Shown: positions 9,442 through 19,200 of the stretch, one piece after another
Layout: every line of letters starts with the position of its first letter
Numbering within the stretch: the first letter of the stretch is position 1
Assembly (NCBI GenBank): GCA_947475095.1
Contig: CANJLG010000006.1
Span: 55,848 to 119,847, forward strand
Reading direction: 5' to 3'
DNA: 64,000 bases
Origin: Flavobacteriales bacterium
GTDB taxonomy: Bacteria > Bacteroidota > Bacteroidia > Flavobacteriales_D > Crocinitomicaceae
Translations under genes and position numbers: made by a program
Notes under the pieces: generated by a model
Databases searched by the model: none
Told to the model about the DNA's origin: nothing
What the model saw: only the letters and a program-made list of their open reading frames with translations

Positions 9442-9711
9442 TTATTCTATTTTAGCACTTAAGCCCTTATCCAATAGAGCGATACATTTTGGTTCTAGTT
9501 CGCTATATTCACCCTTATTTACAGCACAACGACCATTTGTATGAACGATCCAAGCACATTGTTCTGACTCCATCAATTCCATGTTGCAAATAGACATTAA
9601 AGAATTTATAACATGATCAAAACTATTAACATCATCATTATATAAAACTAAAGATAAAACCTCGACGATTTCTTTCTTTACAGATTTTTTAATTTCAGGT
9701 GCTGCAATCAT
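9442..9711 (-). CDS. clpS: ATP-dependent Clp protease adaptor ClpS
   Basis: ClpS binds N-end-rule substrates and hands them to ClpA or ClpC. The 89-aa size is normal. The conserved core is present: VLYNDDVNSFDHVINSL (about 22-38), in which the NDD and the following hydrophobic residues form the N-degron pocket, then EQCAWIVHTNGRC and a final LLDKGLSAKIE. The gene overlaps the end of the 1966-aa gene by 4 nt (ATGA type) and precedes the rhomboid gene by 1 nt. This position within a long minus-strand train suggests coexpression rather than a private promoter. Confidence 0.92.
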   Translation of the reverse strand: MIAAPEIKKSVKKEIVEVLSLVLYNDDVNSFDHVINSLMSICNMELMESEQCAWIVHTNGRCAVNKGEYSELEPKCIALLDKGLSAKIE

Positions 9712-12700
9712 AATTCGTTTATTTTAATAACATAATCATACTTATTTGCCATTAATTCAATTTCCTCAATTGAACTATTTTGTAAAATTACAAATTGTAT
9801 CTCGATAGCATTCGATTTTGTAATGATAGTATAAGGGATATTACAATGTAAAAGCCAATCATGCACTGCCGACTTTATCGTTGAATTCGTGGAATAAACG
9901 GAACAAACTTTACTTGTCTTTATTTTCGATTCCATTGACATGTCAGCATAAAAAATTCGTTCAAATGCTGTAATTGTATTTACATCAATATATCCAGAAA
10001 TAACATGCTTTTGAGTTGGATTAAATATAAATGTCCCTCCCTTATTTGAAATCCCCAACAAATCATTTGTAATTCCAGCATCAACATTTTTAATAAATTG
10101 AATATAATTAATCGTTGGTTCAAGCGGTGCTTCTAGTTTACTAAAATCAATGGCAGTAGTAGTAGTTACATTACGTTTGTTGTTTATCTCTGGCGTTCGA
10201 TTATTTTGTTGTAACAGGGCAGTTGCAGTATTAATATCTATTCGTTTTCCATTTGAATATGCGACAATATACGCATCTGTAATACCTTTTGATATAACCG
10301 ATACCTTTCGATTTTTTGCATCTTCCAAACTTGAAAATTTGCCACTTGAATAACGATACTGTCCATTAGGAGCTTGATAAGCATCTAATTCCTCGATGCC
10401 CAGCAATTGGTTATTATTAATTTTCTTATTGTATACACCCACTTGAACGGTATAAAATACATCTTGATTTTCTATCGATAAATTTTCATTAGCATTTTTT
10501 TCAGCAGTTTCAAATAATCGCGCCACGTCTATGGATAGCTCGTTTTGAGATTTTGGAACACATCTTCCCAAACGTTCTAATTCTTTTGCCTCGGCTAAGG
10601 ATATGCGTTTACCATCACAATATGCTACAATAAAAGCATCTGCATATCCAAAGTTTCTAATTTCCTTCCTCGCATTTATAGCTAATGTTGCATTATTAAA
10701 GAATCCAGCTAAATAACATGTTAATCCATTAGCCAAAACCTCGCCCGAGACTGGTGAGAATTCTCTAAATTTATCAATGGAAACAGGTTTTCTAAATGCT
10801 CCTAATTGAACCCGATAGATTAAACCAGAAGGCGATTCAGAAAGTATAGGTAAATAAACTAATGAAGTATTAGTTTGCTTTGCGTCGATTTTAAAGTCAT
10901 AATTAGTTTGACTTTTTGTCAATTGTAATGGTTGAATTTTATCAAGAAGCATTACTTCCATTTTTGGCTGATTAGCTAAGTTGGTGATTATTTTACCTTG
11001 ATTTTCTAATTTCTCTGAATAGTCATTTAATGAACGTAATTGTTCGTTAAGCAATTTTGCAAGCTCATGTTCAGATTCAGAAACGGATGCAACACGATTA
11101 TTCTCATTCATCATGGCATCTAATTTTTGCTTATTTAACGCTATTTCATATTGTAAGCTATCACGTGTATGAGCCATCTGATTATAAGCAGTTCGCAATT
11201 TTAAATACTCGTAATAGCTTGGATCTTTAATCAGCGCTACTTTTTCATCCTCGGACAACTGCTGCGTATTCATAAACTTAAAAGGGACCTGTTTACTTAA
11301 TTCTTGACTTTCAGAAGTACGCTGAATAATTTCATTGTTTATAATGGCAATCGCTTTATTGATAAGTTCAGTACCTATTGATGGTTCATTAATCTTTGCT
11401 GTTTCCAGAACTTCTTTTTGTAGAACTAAGGCATTTATGATATCATTTTTATCATAACTTTCTTTTAAGATGGGGAATTCATCTTCTAAAGCGTTGATTT
11501 TTGACGATAAAATTAACTGACTAGCAATCAAATTATTTGTAGCGTCAAGAACTTTTACAACTTGGATCCCACTTTCTTTATCATTTGGATCCTTCTCGGT
11601 TAATATTTGCTGTTCTAATTTTCTTGTTTCGTTGAAAGAAAGAATCAAGTCATTGGGTATTTCAGAATTAAATTGCTGTATTTGCTTTTCAATCGCTGAT
11701 GAATAGCTTGAATTATTATCTATAATTAAGGCTGGATTTTCCTTCTGCCCCGCGTCCACTGTTTCTTCCGAAACGATAACCGGATCTGTCGTTTTCGTTT
11801 TAGCCGCTTCAAGAGCGAGTTCTGCTTCCACTGTTTCTTTCGAAACGATTACTGGATCTGTTGTTTTCGTTTTAGCCTCTCCAAGAGCGAGTTCCGTTTC
11901 CACTGTTTCTTTCGAAACGATTACTGGATCTGTTGTTTTCGTTTTAGCCGATTCTAGTGCGAGTTCTGCTTCCACTGTTTCTTTCGAAACGATTACTGGA
12001 TCTGTTGTTTTCGTTTTAGCCGATTCTAGTGCGAGTTCTGCTTCCACTGTTTCTTTCGAAACGATTACCGGATCTGTTGTTTTCGTTTTAGCCGATTCTA
12101 GTGCGAGTTCTGCTTCCACTGTTTCTTTCGAAACGATGACTGGATCTGTCGTTTTCGTTTTAGCAGCTTCAAGAGCGAGTTCTGCTTCTTCTGTTTCTTT
12201 CGAAACGATGACTGGATCTGGTGTTTTCGTTTTAGCCTCTTCAAGAGCGAGTTCCGTTTCCACTGTTTCATTCGAAACGATAACTGGATCTGTCGTTTTC
12301 GTTTTAGCAGCTTCAAGTGCGAGTTCCGCTTCCACTGTTTCATTCGAAACGATGACTGGATCTGGTGTTTTCGTTTTAGCCTCTTCAAGAGCGAGTTCCG
12401 CTTCCACTGTTTCTTTCGAAACGATGACTCGATCTGGCGTTTTCGTTTTAGCCGATTCTAGAGCGAGTTCTGATTCTACTGTTTCTTTCGAAACGATTAC
12501 TGGATCTGGCGTTTTGGTTTTAGCCGCTTCAAGTGCGAGTTCTGCTTCCACTGTTTCTTTCGAAACGATGACTGGATCTGTCTCTTTCGTTTTTGCCGAT
12601 TCTAGTGCGAGTTCTGCTTCCACTGTTTCTTTCGAAACGATGACAGGATCTGGCGTTTTCGTTTTAGCAGCTTCTAGAGCGAGTTCCGTTTCCACTGTTT

Positions 12701-15608
12701 CTTTCGAAACGATGACAGGATCTGGCGTTTTCGTTTTAGCAGCTTCTAGAGCGAGTTCCGTTTCCACTGTTTCTTTCGAAACGATGACAGGATCTGGCGT
12801 TTTGGTTTTAGCCGCTTCAAGTGCGAGTTCTGCTTCCACTGTTTCTTCCGAAACGATTACTGGATCTGGTGTTTTCGTTTTAGCCTCTTCAAGAGCGAGT
12901 TCCGTTTCCACTGTTTCTTCCGAAACGATAACTGGATCTTCTTTTGTGGATTGTAAAGTTTTGGATTCAATTTCATTAAGTGCTAATTCCTCAGTGTATT
13001 TATTTTGAAGACTTTGCAATACTTGTAATTCCTCCGAATAGTTATTTAACAACAAAAAGTTATTGCTTTTCTGAGCGTCTTCGATTTCCGACTTCAATAC
13101 CTTTTCTTTATTAGAAAGTAAAACGAGAAGCGACTTGTATTTTATCGTATCATCTTTCAACAAAATTGCCTCATCAATTTTTTTATTTAAAGCTATTCTT
13201 TCCTTGTTATTGCTTTCAATAATCGAGATTGAATTTTCAACTTCGTATTTCTCTTGATAGAGTGCTGAAATATCATCTTCAGAAATCGTTAAAGCTTTAA
13301 CTTTACTAAGGTCAATTTGCTCTTCACCAGCCTTATAGTTACTTTGACTTAGATCAATTTTTACCTGAACATTAGCTATTTCACGAATTATTTTTTTTTC
13401 ATTATTTACTAAACTAGTAATGGAAGTAAACTTATCATTTTCTAAAATCTCAGCCTTTTTTTGCTCCCGAATAATTTGATCTGAAATAACAAGCTGGTCC
13501 TTTTTGTTTGCCAGTTCTTTTCGCTCCGTCAATTCTTGGATGATTACATTGATAGAATCTTTCTTTGTTTTCAGATCTTTTCGCTCAAAAAGAAGTCCCT
13601 TTGTTATAGCCAACAATTCATTCTCCAGAGAATCAATAGCATCATCATTAGTATTTTCAATCACTGTTTTATTCAAGAGCAATGACTTTATTTTATCTTT
13701 ATTTTGAAACAAGAAAACATCAATACTATCCTTATTATTCAACATTGAAAGAGCCAATACTTTTTCATTTATTTCAGCAGCATTCTTCGTTATTCCTGAC
13801 TTTATATTCAAGTTTAGTGCCTTTTCATTTTCGGTAATTACATTATTCATGGCCACCAATTGCTCTTGCAGAACAATTTTATCTTTTTGTTGATTTAATA
13901 GAAGATCAAGCAATTCAATTTTTTTGTCAAAAGTGAGGCTAGCATCAGAAAGCTCAACTTTAATCTCCTGAATAGTATTATTAATAATTTTTAAAGCCTT
14001 ATTATTTTCATTTTGAATTGATATTGCATTCGTTAAGGTATTAGAAAGTTCCTCCTCTATTAATTCAATCGATAATAATTCATCATTTAACATCGACAAT
14101 GCTTCTTTCTCATCAGGATTTATAAAACCAAGATCCTTAAGTACCGATGAAGTATTCTCAAGATCATCTTTCGATTTTGGGTCATCTTGAATTAAAGAGG
14201 GATTCATCTTTAGGGAGGCAATTGCGCTCAAGACAAGCATTTTATCTTCATCAGAGGCAAGTTGATCATCATTAAAATTATTGATAAATTCCAAAAACTC
14301 ATCTGAATCTTGAACTGAATACCGAAGTGTTTGAGCCAATTTTCTAGTATTATTGATTTGTGGAACAAGCATAATGTTCTCAAATAATTTTCTAGACCCC
14401 TCCACAGTAACCATAAACTTATACTTTCCACCGCCAGGTAAAATAATGGAATAATTACCATTATCATCGGTTGTAAAGGGACCAAATTCTTCCCCAGAAT
14501 TTACATCAACAACCTTTATTTGGGCTAATTTATTTTTTTCATCGACTAGGTCATGGAAATCTCCTTTAATGAGCTGAATAGTTGATTTCTTTTTACCATT
14601 TTCAACTAAGTAAACGTCAATTTTATTTTTTTCACAATTACGATTAGAAGAGAAGTAGGCTGTCTTTTGATTTTCTTCAGGAACAAAGAGAAAATCATCA
14701 TCAGCTGAGGAGTAAGGGAAATCTAGGTTACTGATTTCTTGAGCGACATTTTCAAGTGGATTAAAAGCGACCTGGAACAAATCGTATCCCCCTATTGAAT
14801 TATGTCCCTTAGAGGAAAAATATAAAAGCCCTTTTTGAGCATCAAAAAAAGGATAATCTTCATCAAAAGATGTATTCACATCTCCAGAAATCTTAGTTGC
14901 AGTAGACCATAAATCCACTCCATTTTTTACAGAAAAGTAAATGTCCTTATTATTATTTGTTCCATAACTCGCAAAAAACTTAAGACTATCTCCTCTTGAA
15001 AAATAATACATTGGAAGGAAATTATTTTTCTTATCTATTTTAGACTGCAATTCCTCATTAGTAAAAAACCCACCAGTTCTAGATTGCAGATCATAGTTGA
15101 GGTAAAATTTTGAAATTGAAAACCTATTTGCGTTTATAATACGTAAAGCTGTCGGATTTTGCAGGAGTAATTTGCCATTTTTACATTGTTGGATGTCATT
15201 TACAACATTCTTACTTCTGATTTTTTCGGGAGTATTGTCGAGGTATTTTTGATAATAATCAATAGCTGTCGCAAATTTATAATCATAATGATAGAGTTTA
15301 GCAACATAATAATACGTTTCACTAGGGCAAGTATTTTGGCGCATCACAAAATCAAAATAACGTTTTGCATTTTTTCTATTATCTGAATAGAACAGGCAGA
15401 TACCATACTTATAATTAAATTCCATTGATATTGGATTCTGGGCTAAAAGCTGCCGAAAATCAACAAGTGCAGAGGAATAATCTTGTTTATCAAAGAGATC
15501 GTTAGCTTTTTTTTGAAGTTGTGTAATTGACTGAGAAAACGCCAATCTACCAAGCATCAAAAAGAGCAAAAGACAGGAGTATTTAAAAATACGAGAGGAA
15601 TTTTTCAA
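9708..15608 (-). CDS. Giant exported TPR/PD40/SPOR protein with 24-aa repeat array
   Basis: The 1966-aa protein has a signal peptide (1-25, LAFSQ). Then follow TPR-like helices (about 30-150), WD40-like PD40 strands (about 205-335, with YPFFDAQKGLLYFSS and KTAYFSSNR), a carboxypeptidase-regulatory-like beta domain (about 350-415, TTDDNGNYSIILPGGGKYKF) and long coiled coil (about 480-885). Residues 891-1287 are 16 full plus one partial copies of a 24-aa acidic/Ala-rich unit (DPVIVSKETVEAELALE...). More coiled coil follows, then two SPOR-like segments (about 1593-1670 and 1716-1790, each ending DAFIVAY/DAYIVAY and GKRI). SPOR domains bind denuded peptidoglycan, so an envelope scaffold is likely. 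It begins 22 nt after plsY and overlaps clpS by 4 nt. Confidence 0.85.
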   Translation of the reverse strand: MKNSSRIFKYSCLLLFLMLGRLAFSQSITQLQKKANDLFDKQDYSSALVDFRQLLAQNPISMEFNYKYGICLFYSDNRKNAKRYFDFVMRQNTCPSETYYYVAKLYHYDYKFATAIDYYQKYLDNTPEKIRSKNVVNDIQQCKNGKLLLQNPTALRIINANRFSISKFYLNYDLQSRTGGFFTNEELQSKIDKKNNFLPMYYFSRGDSLKFFASYGTNNNKDIYFSVKNGVDLWSTATKISGDVNTSFDEDYPFFDAQKGLLYFSSKGHNSIGGYDLFQVAFNPLENVAQEISNLDFPYSSADDDFLFVPEENQKTAYFSSNRNCEKNKIDVYLVENGKKKSTIQLIKGDFHDLVDEKNKLAQIKVVDVNSGEEFGPFTTDDNGNYSIILPGGGKYKFMVTVEGSRKLFENIMLVPQINNTRKLAQTLRYSVQDSDEFLEFINNFNDDQLASDEDKMLVLSAIASLKMNPSLIQDDPKSKDDLENTSSVLKDLGFINPDEKEALSMLNDELLSIELIEEELSNTLTNAISIQNENNKALKIINNTIQEIKVELSDASLTFDKKIELLDLLLNQQKDKIVLQEQLVAMNNVITENEKALNLNIKSGITKNAAEINEKVLALSMLNNKDSIDVFLFQNKDKIKSLLLNKTVIENTNDDAIDSLENELLAITKGLLFERKDLKTKKDSINVIIQELTERKELANKKDQLVISDQIIREQKKAEILENDKFTSITSLVNNEKKIIREIANVQVKIDLSQSNYKAGEEQIDLSKVKALTISEDDISALYQEKYEVENSISIIESNNKERIALNKKIDEAILLKDDTIKYKSLLVLLSNKEKVLKSEIEDAQKSNNFLLLNNYSEELQVLQSLQNKYTEELALNEIESKTLQSTKEDPVIVSEETVETELALEEAKTKTPDPVIVSEETVEAELALEAAKTKTPDPVIVSKETVETELALEAAKTKTPDPVIVSKETVETELALEAAKTKTPDPVIVSKETVEAELALESAKTKETDPVIVSKETVEAELALEAAKTKTPDPVIVSKETVESELALESAKTKTPDRVIVSKETVEAELALEEAKTKTPDPVIVSNETVEAELALEAAKTKTTDPVIVSNETVETELALEEAKTKTPDPVIVSKETEEAELALEAAKTKTTDPVIVSKETVEAELALESAKTKTTDPVIVSKETVEAELALESAKTKTTDPVIVSKETVEAELALESAKTKTTDPVIVSKETVETELALGEAKTKTTDPVIVSKETVEAELALEAAKTKTTDPVIVSEETVDAGQKENPALIIDNNSSYSSAIEKQIQQFNSEIPNDLILSFNETRKLEQQILTEKDPNDKESGIQVVKVLDATNNLIASQLILSSKINALEDEFPILKESYDKNDIINALVLQKEVLETAKINEPSIGTELINKAIAIINNEIIQRTSESQELSKQVPFKFMNTQQLSEDEKVALIKDPSYYEYLKLRTAYNQMAHTRDSLQYEIALNKQKLDAMMNENNRVASVSESEHELAKLLNEQLRSLNDYSEKLENQGKIITNLANQPKMEVMLLDKIQPLQLTKSQTNYDFKIDAKQTNTSLVYLPILSESPSGLIYRVQLGAFRKPVSIDKFREFSPVSGEVLANGLTCYLAGFFNNATLAINARKEIRNFGYADAFIVAYCDGKRISLAEAKELERLGRCVPKSQNELSIDVARLFETAEKNANENLSIENQDVFYTVQVGVYNKKINNNQLLGIEELDAYQAPNGQYRYSSGKFSSLEDAKNRKVSVISKGITDAYIVAYSNGKRIDINTATALLQQNNRTPEINNKRNVTTTTAIDFSKLEAPLEPTINYIQFIKNVDAGITNDLLGISNKGGTFIFNPTQKHVISGYIDVNTITAFERIFYADMSMESKIKTSKVCSVYSTNSTIKSAVHDWLLHCNIPYTIITKSNAIEIQFVILQNSSIEEIELMANKYDYVIKINEL
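11748..12938 (-). repeat. 72-bp tandem repeat array inside the SPOR/PD40 gene
   Basis: Sixteen full 72-bp units and one 39-bp partial unit, read on the minus strand, encode 24-aa copies of the form DPVIVS(K/E/N)ETVE(A/T)ELALE(A/S/E)AKTK(T)(P/T). Copies differ mainly at four positions, and some neighbouring copies are nearly identical at DNA level (units 12-14, and 3-4). Because 72 is a multiple of three, copy-number change keeps the frame. The array also opens long spurious frames on the plus strand. Confidence 0.97.
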
Positions 15609-15630
15609 TGGTTAAAAACAAAAAAATATA

Positions 15631-16257
15631 TTACGCCCTTCTATTCAAAAGGTTCATTTTACTTTCGGCCCCATTCATAAGTCTCCTAATGTTTTTCCAA
15701 TGCGCCAAAACGACTAACAAGCCCAATAAAGTAGTAAAAATAATCATTAAACTAGATTCTTCTTTTACAATAAAGAAGCTTACAAAAGGATAAGTGATAG
15801 AAGTAATTATTGCACCGAGAGAAACATAACGAGAAACAAGAAATACAACTAAGAAAATACATACCGATATACAAGCTGAAAAAGGGTTGAGTCCAATTAT
15901 TATTCCTAGCGCTGAAGCCACGCCTTTACCTCCTCTAAACTGAGCGAAAATAGGAAAAATATGCCCTACAATACATACAAGAGAGGCGGAAATTTGAAAA
16001 AGTAAAAGTTGATTCTCGGTATAATCTTTTTCAAAGATTAATGGTAGAGACGATGCAACAAGACCCTTTAGAATGTCGATAGTTAGAACGATCCAACCAC
16101 ATTTCCTTCCTAAAATACGAAATGTATTTGTTGCACCGGCGTTTTTACTCCCATGTTCACGGACATCCACTCCATGAGTTGCTCTTCCAATCCAAAGTGC
16201 TGTTGGAATAGAACCAATAAGATATGCAAGGACAATAATTAATACAACAAGTGTCAT
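15631..16257 (-). CDS. plsY: Acyl-phosphate glycerol-3-phosphate acyltransferase
   Basis: PlsY is an integral membrane enzyme that transfers an acyl group from acyl-phosphate to glycerol-3-phosphate, the first step of phospholipid synthesis. The 208-aa protein shows the three family motifs: GSIPTALW followed by DVREHGSKNAGATN, the GHIFPIFAQFRGGKGVAS loop (phosphate-binding, G-rich), and a final helix ending VLAHWKNI. It has about five hydrophobic segments. Its ATG overlaps the stop of the 1550-aa gene by 4 nt (ATGA), which indicates translational coupling. No pathway partner other than this unknown protein is adjacent. Confidence 0.93.
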   Translation of the reverse strand: MTLVVLIIVLAYLIGSIPTALWIGRATHGVDVREHGSKNAGATNTFRILGRKCGWIVLTIDILKGLVASSLPLIFEKDYTENQLLLFQISASLVCIVGHIFPIFAQFRGGKGVASALGIIIGLNPFSACISVCIFLVVFLVSRYVSLGAIITSITYPFVSFFIVKEESSLMIIFTTLLGLLVVLAHWKNIRRLMNGAESKMNLLNRRA

Positions 16258-19200
16258 TTTGATCTCAAATAATCATTGAATTTAGTCAAAATTAATTTAA
16301 GTTGTGTATCATCAGCAATATCAAACCTAAAATTTTTAGATTTTCTTTTATCTGGCTTAATATCATTAATTGAATTCGTAAATGTTTCATCCTTAGAATA
16401 CAGTAACATATTCCCATCTTTTTTATCCATTGAATAACTCAATACATAGTCTTTATCATTAGCGGTTGACCATCTAAAGCCAAAACCTTGGTTCGATTTA
16501 TCAGTATTAGTTTGATGAAAAACCATATTAAAATCAACTTCCTTTAACACGACCTTACCTTCTAAACCAATAATAGCAAGCTTGTTTTTAGCTTTAATTT
16601 CATCGCCTTCATCGTCAATTTGTGTCCCACTATTTCTAGTATTGAAACCGCAAGCATAACCGGTTTCGTTGAATTTAGTTTTAAATTTAAAATATTCTAG
16701 ATGAATACCAGTAATTAAAAAAGTGCCTTCTAATTGCTCTGGAAGTTTACGCAATTTATCTTCTTCATAATCTTTGTAAAAATCATTTTCTTTTTCTGGG
16801 TCTAGCCAAAATTTACTAACCTGCTTAAAATTATAACTTTTAGATTTGAGATTTATATCTTTTTGCCCTTCTAATTCCTTAATTGTTTTAGAAAAACCTT
16901 CCATGATATTACTTTGGAGAGGAAAAATAAATTTACTCGTAAGGTTTAGCGCAATTTTTTTATTTTCTGGTTGATACGAAATATCACCAAAAGATTCAAT
17001 TCGTATTTCACCAAAATCAATTCCTAAGTCAATTTTACCGAGGCCCGTCAAGGCGCACGTTTCCGTATAAAAAGTCAAGAGATTTCCTTTATTGTTTGAA
17101 TTTTCAAGCATTTGTTTTGTTCCAATTTGATACGCTGATGCCTTCGGATTATACTGAACATAGCCATCCGCTTGAAAAATAATAGCATCGTTTTTACCTT
17201 CAATTTTAGATAAAAATGCTGGATAAACACCAACACTATCCATTCGCTCTGCGTCCTTCCATAAAAATCCAACTGCTAAACGATTTCCTTTATCATTAAG
17301 CGGTTTTTCCGAAATGGGAATTTGAATATTTTTAGCGAATACGGTATCACTGAATGCCAACCATGACCGATCAAAATTAGTGCATAAGTGATTAATTCGA
17401 GTAGATCCATCGCACAATATGCCTTGATTATTAGAAACAATTTTAATTTTTCCGTAGTAATCAAATTCCGTTGACAACTTGAAATTTTCTTTTTGTTCCA
17501 CAACACCTTCAGCAATAGTTCTGCCACTACTCTTACTGTATCCAATACTTTTCATGGTTAAATTAGTTAACAAACTATCGCGATCATAATAGGGGTAAGT
17601 TCCATCGCCGTCAAATTTATTTCTGCTAGAAATCGTAAGATCAACCTTATAAAATTTATGGAATTGCGTAATATAATTTGCGACGACCACCGCATTTTTA
17701 AGAGGCTCCATGAAGGCATTTTTCTTGATAACAATTTTCATGCTGTCTGGAAAAATTTTAGCATCCCCTACCCTAACATATTCCACTTTATTACAAAAGA
17801 TGGTTTGCGATTTCAAGTCGTATTTTGCACTTAAAGATCTAAATCGCAATGAATCCTGCCGATCATCTAATGAAAAGAAATTTGGATCAAGGATATCAGC
17901 ACCAGCTTCGAAGGCAGTTTCTTTGACATTATTTTTTTCAAAGTCGACTGATTCGCCATCCATGTACCAGAAAAATTTATCCATGGTACAATAATAAACG
18001 TTAGCAGGAAATTTAATTCTTTTTAATCCATAGGAATTAAATTCACCTTTTCTATCTTTCAAAGAAACGTGTGCTTTTACGCCATCAGTCTCGATAGCCA
18101 AAGGCGATTCTGATTCTGTCACATATTTATTTTTTAAATAGAAACTTGCCGTATCAGAATCAATATCATGGAATGAGAAATCAAAATGTTTCGTACTTAT
18201 ACTTGCATCATTGAATAGCATTTGACCCATACCATACATTCCTTTTTTAGTTAAAACCACTGTTCCATTAAGTTGGCATTGATTATCAAACATTTCTAGA
18301 TTATATTCTTTAAACGAAGTTGCTTTAAGTATTTTCATAGCCGGAATAAAACATATAAAAGCAGTCTCTGAAAATACGGTTGGGACTTGTATACCTTTTT
18401 CAACACCAACATTCGAAAATTTAGCTAAGCCAATAGTAGAATCAGGCAAAAAGGTCAATTTATTGGAAACAGCGCTTGCTGTTAAAAAATTAATCGAACC
18501 TGCTCCTTGCAAACCATTATTAGAGAGCAGAATTTTATTTTCATATATAGATTCGTTCCCATAAAAAGGATAACCACCTTCAGGAGCTTTGGTAGAAAAA
18601 CCAAAAGAATAATCGGCCATAATTTTAATCTCTTCGCGAATTGGCGGAAATATGCCTCCAGAAATTAATTGACCTTTAAGAGAGAGTGATCTTTCGTTAA
18701 AATCATCTAAACTATCTAATTCGAATGGTTCCAGGGAATAATAAAACCGTTTGGGATCATAGGCACCTTTTAATATTTCATATGAATTGTACAAAATTTT
18801 AGATGTGCCCGGAACCAACAATTTAGGGTACGTAGTATTATCATTATTTTTCCCAGACTTTGATGTTGGTTTATCGATTAATATCTCCCCTTTTAATTCA
18901 CTAAATGAACTACCCATTTCAATTTTGTCTGAGCCATCGCTTTGTTTTAAAGGATTAACCCTTAACACACTGTAATCGAGATCTTTCAATACAAATTTAA
19001 AATCTTGGTATGAAAAGTAGGCATCTTTAACAAGCGAAGAAAACTTACCGACCGACAATAAGCCTTTAAATTGCAAATCCCTATCTTTTTTCATTATTAC
19101 ATAACCTGAATCTGGTTCTATTGAAGTAGATTGAGCCTTTGAAATCACTATATTATCAATTCCTGAAATAAATAAGTGCTGTTTATTAATGTCAATAAAA

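Noticed and set aside
12136..13008. Plus-strand 290-aa open frame with regular Ser/Val repeats, and a 96-aa minus-strand frame at 12098-12388
   Set aside because: Both lie wholly in the 72-bp repeat array of the minus-strand giant gene. A repeat length divisible by three keeps other frames open; no start signal or gene-like composition.
15608..15793. Plus-strand 61-aa frame resembling a small lipoprotein
   Set aside because: Antisense to the plsY C-terminus; the Cys and hydrophobic run come from the reverse complement of plsY membrane codons.
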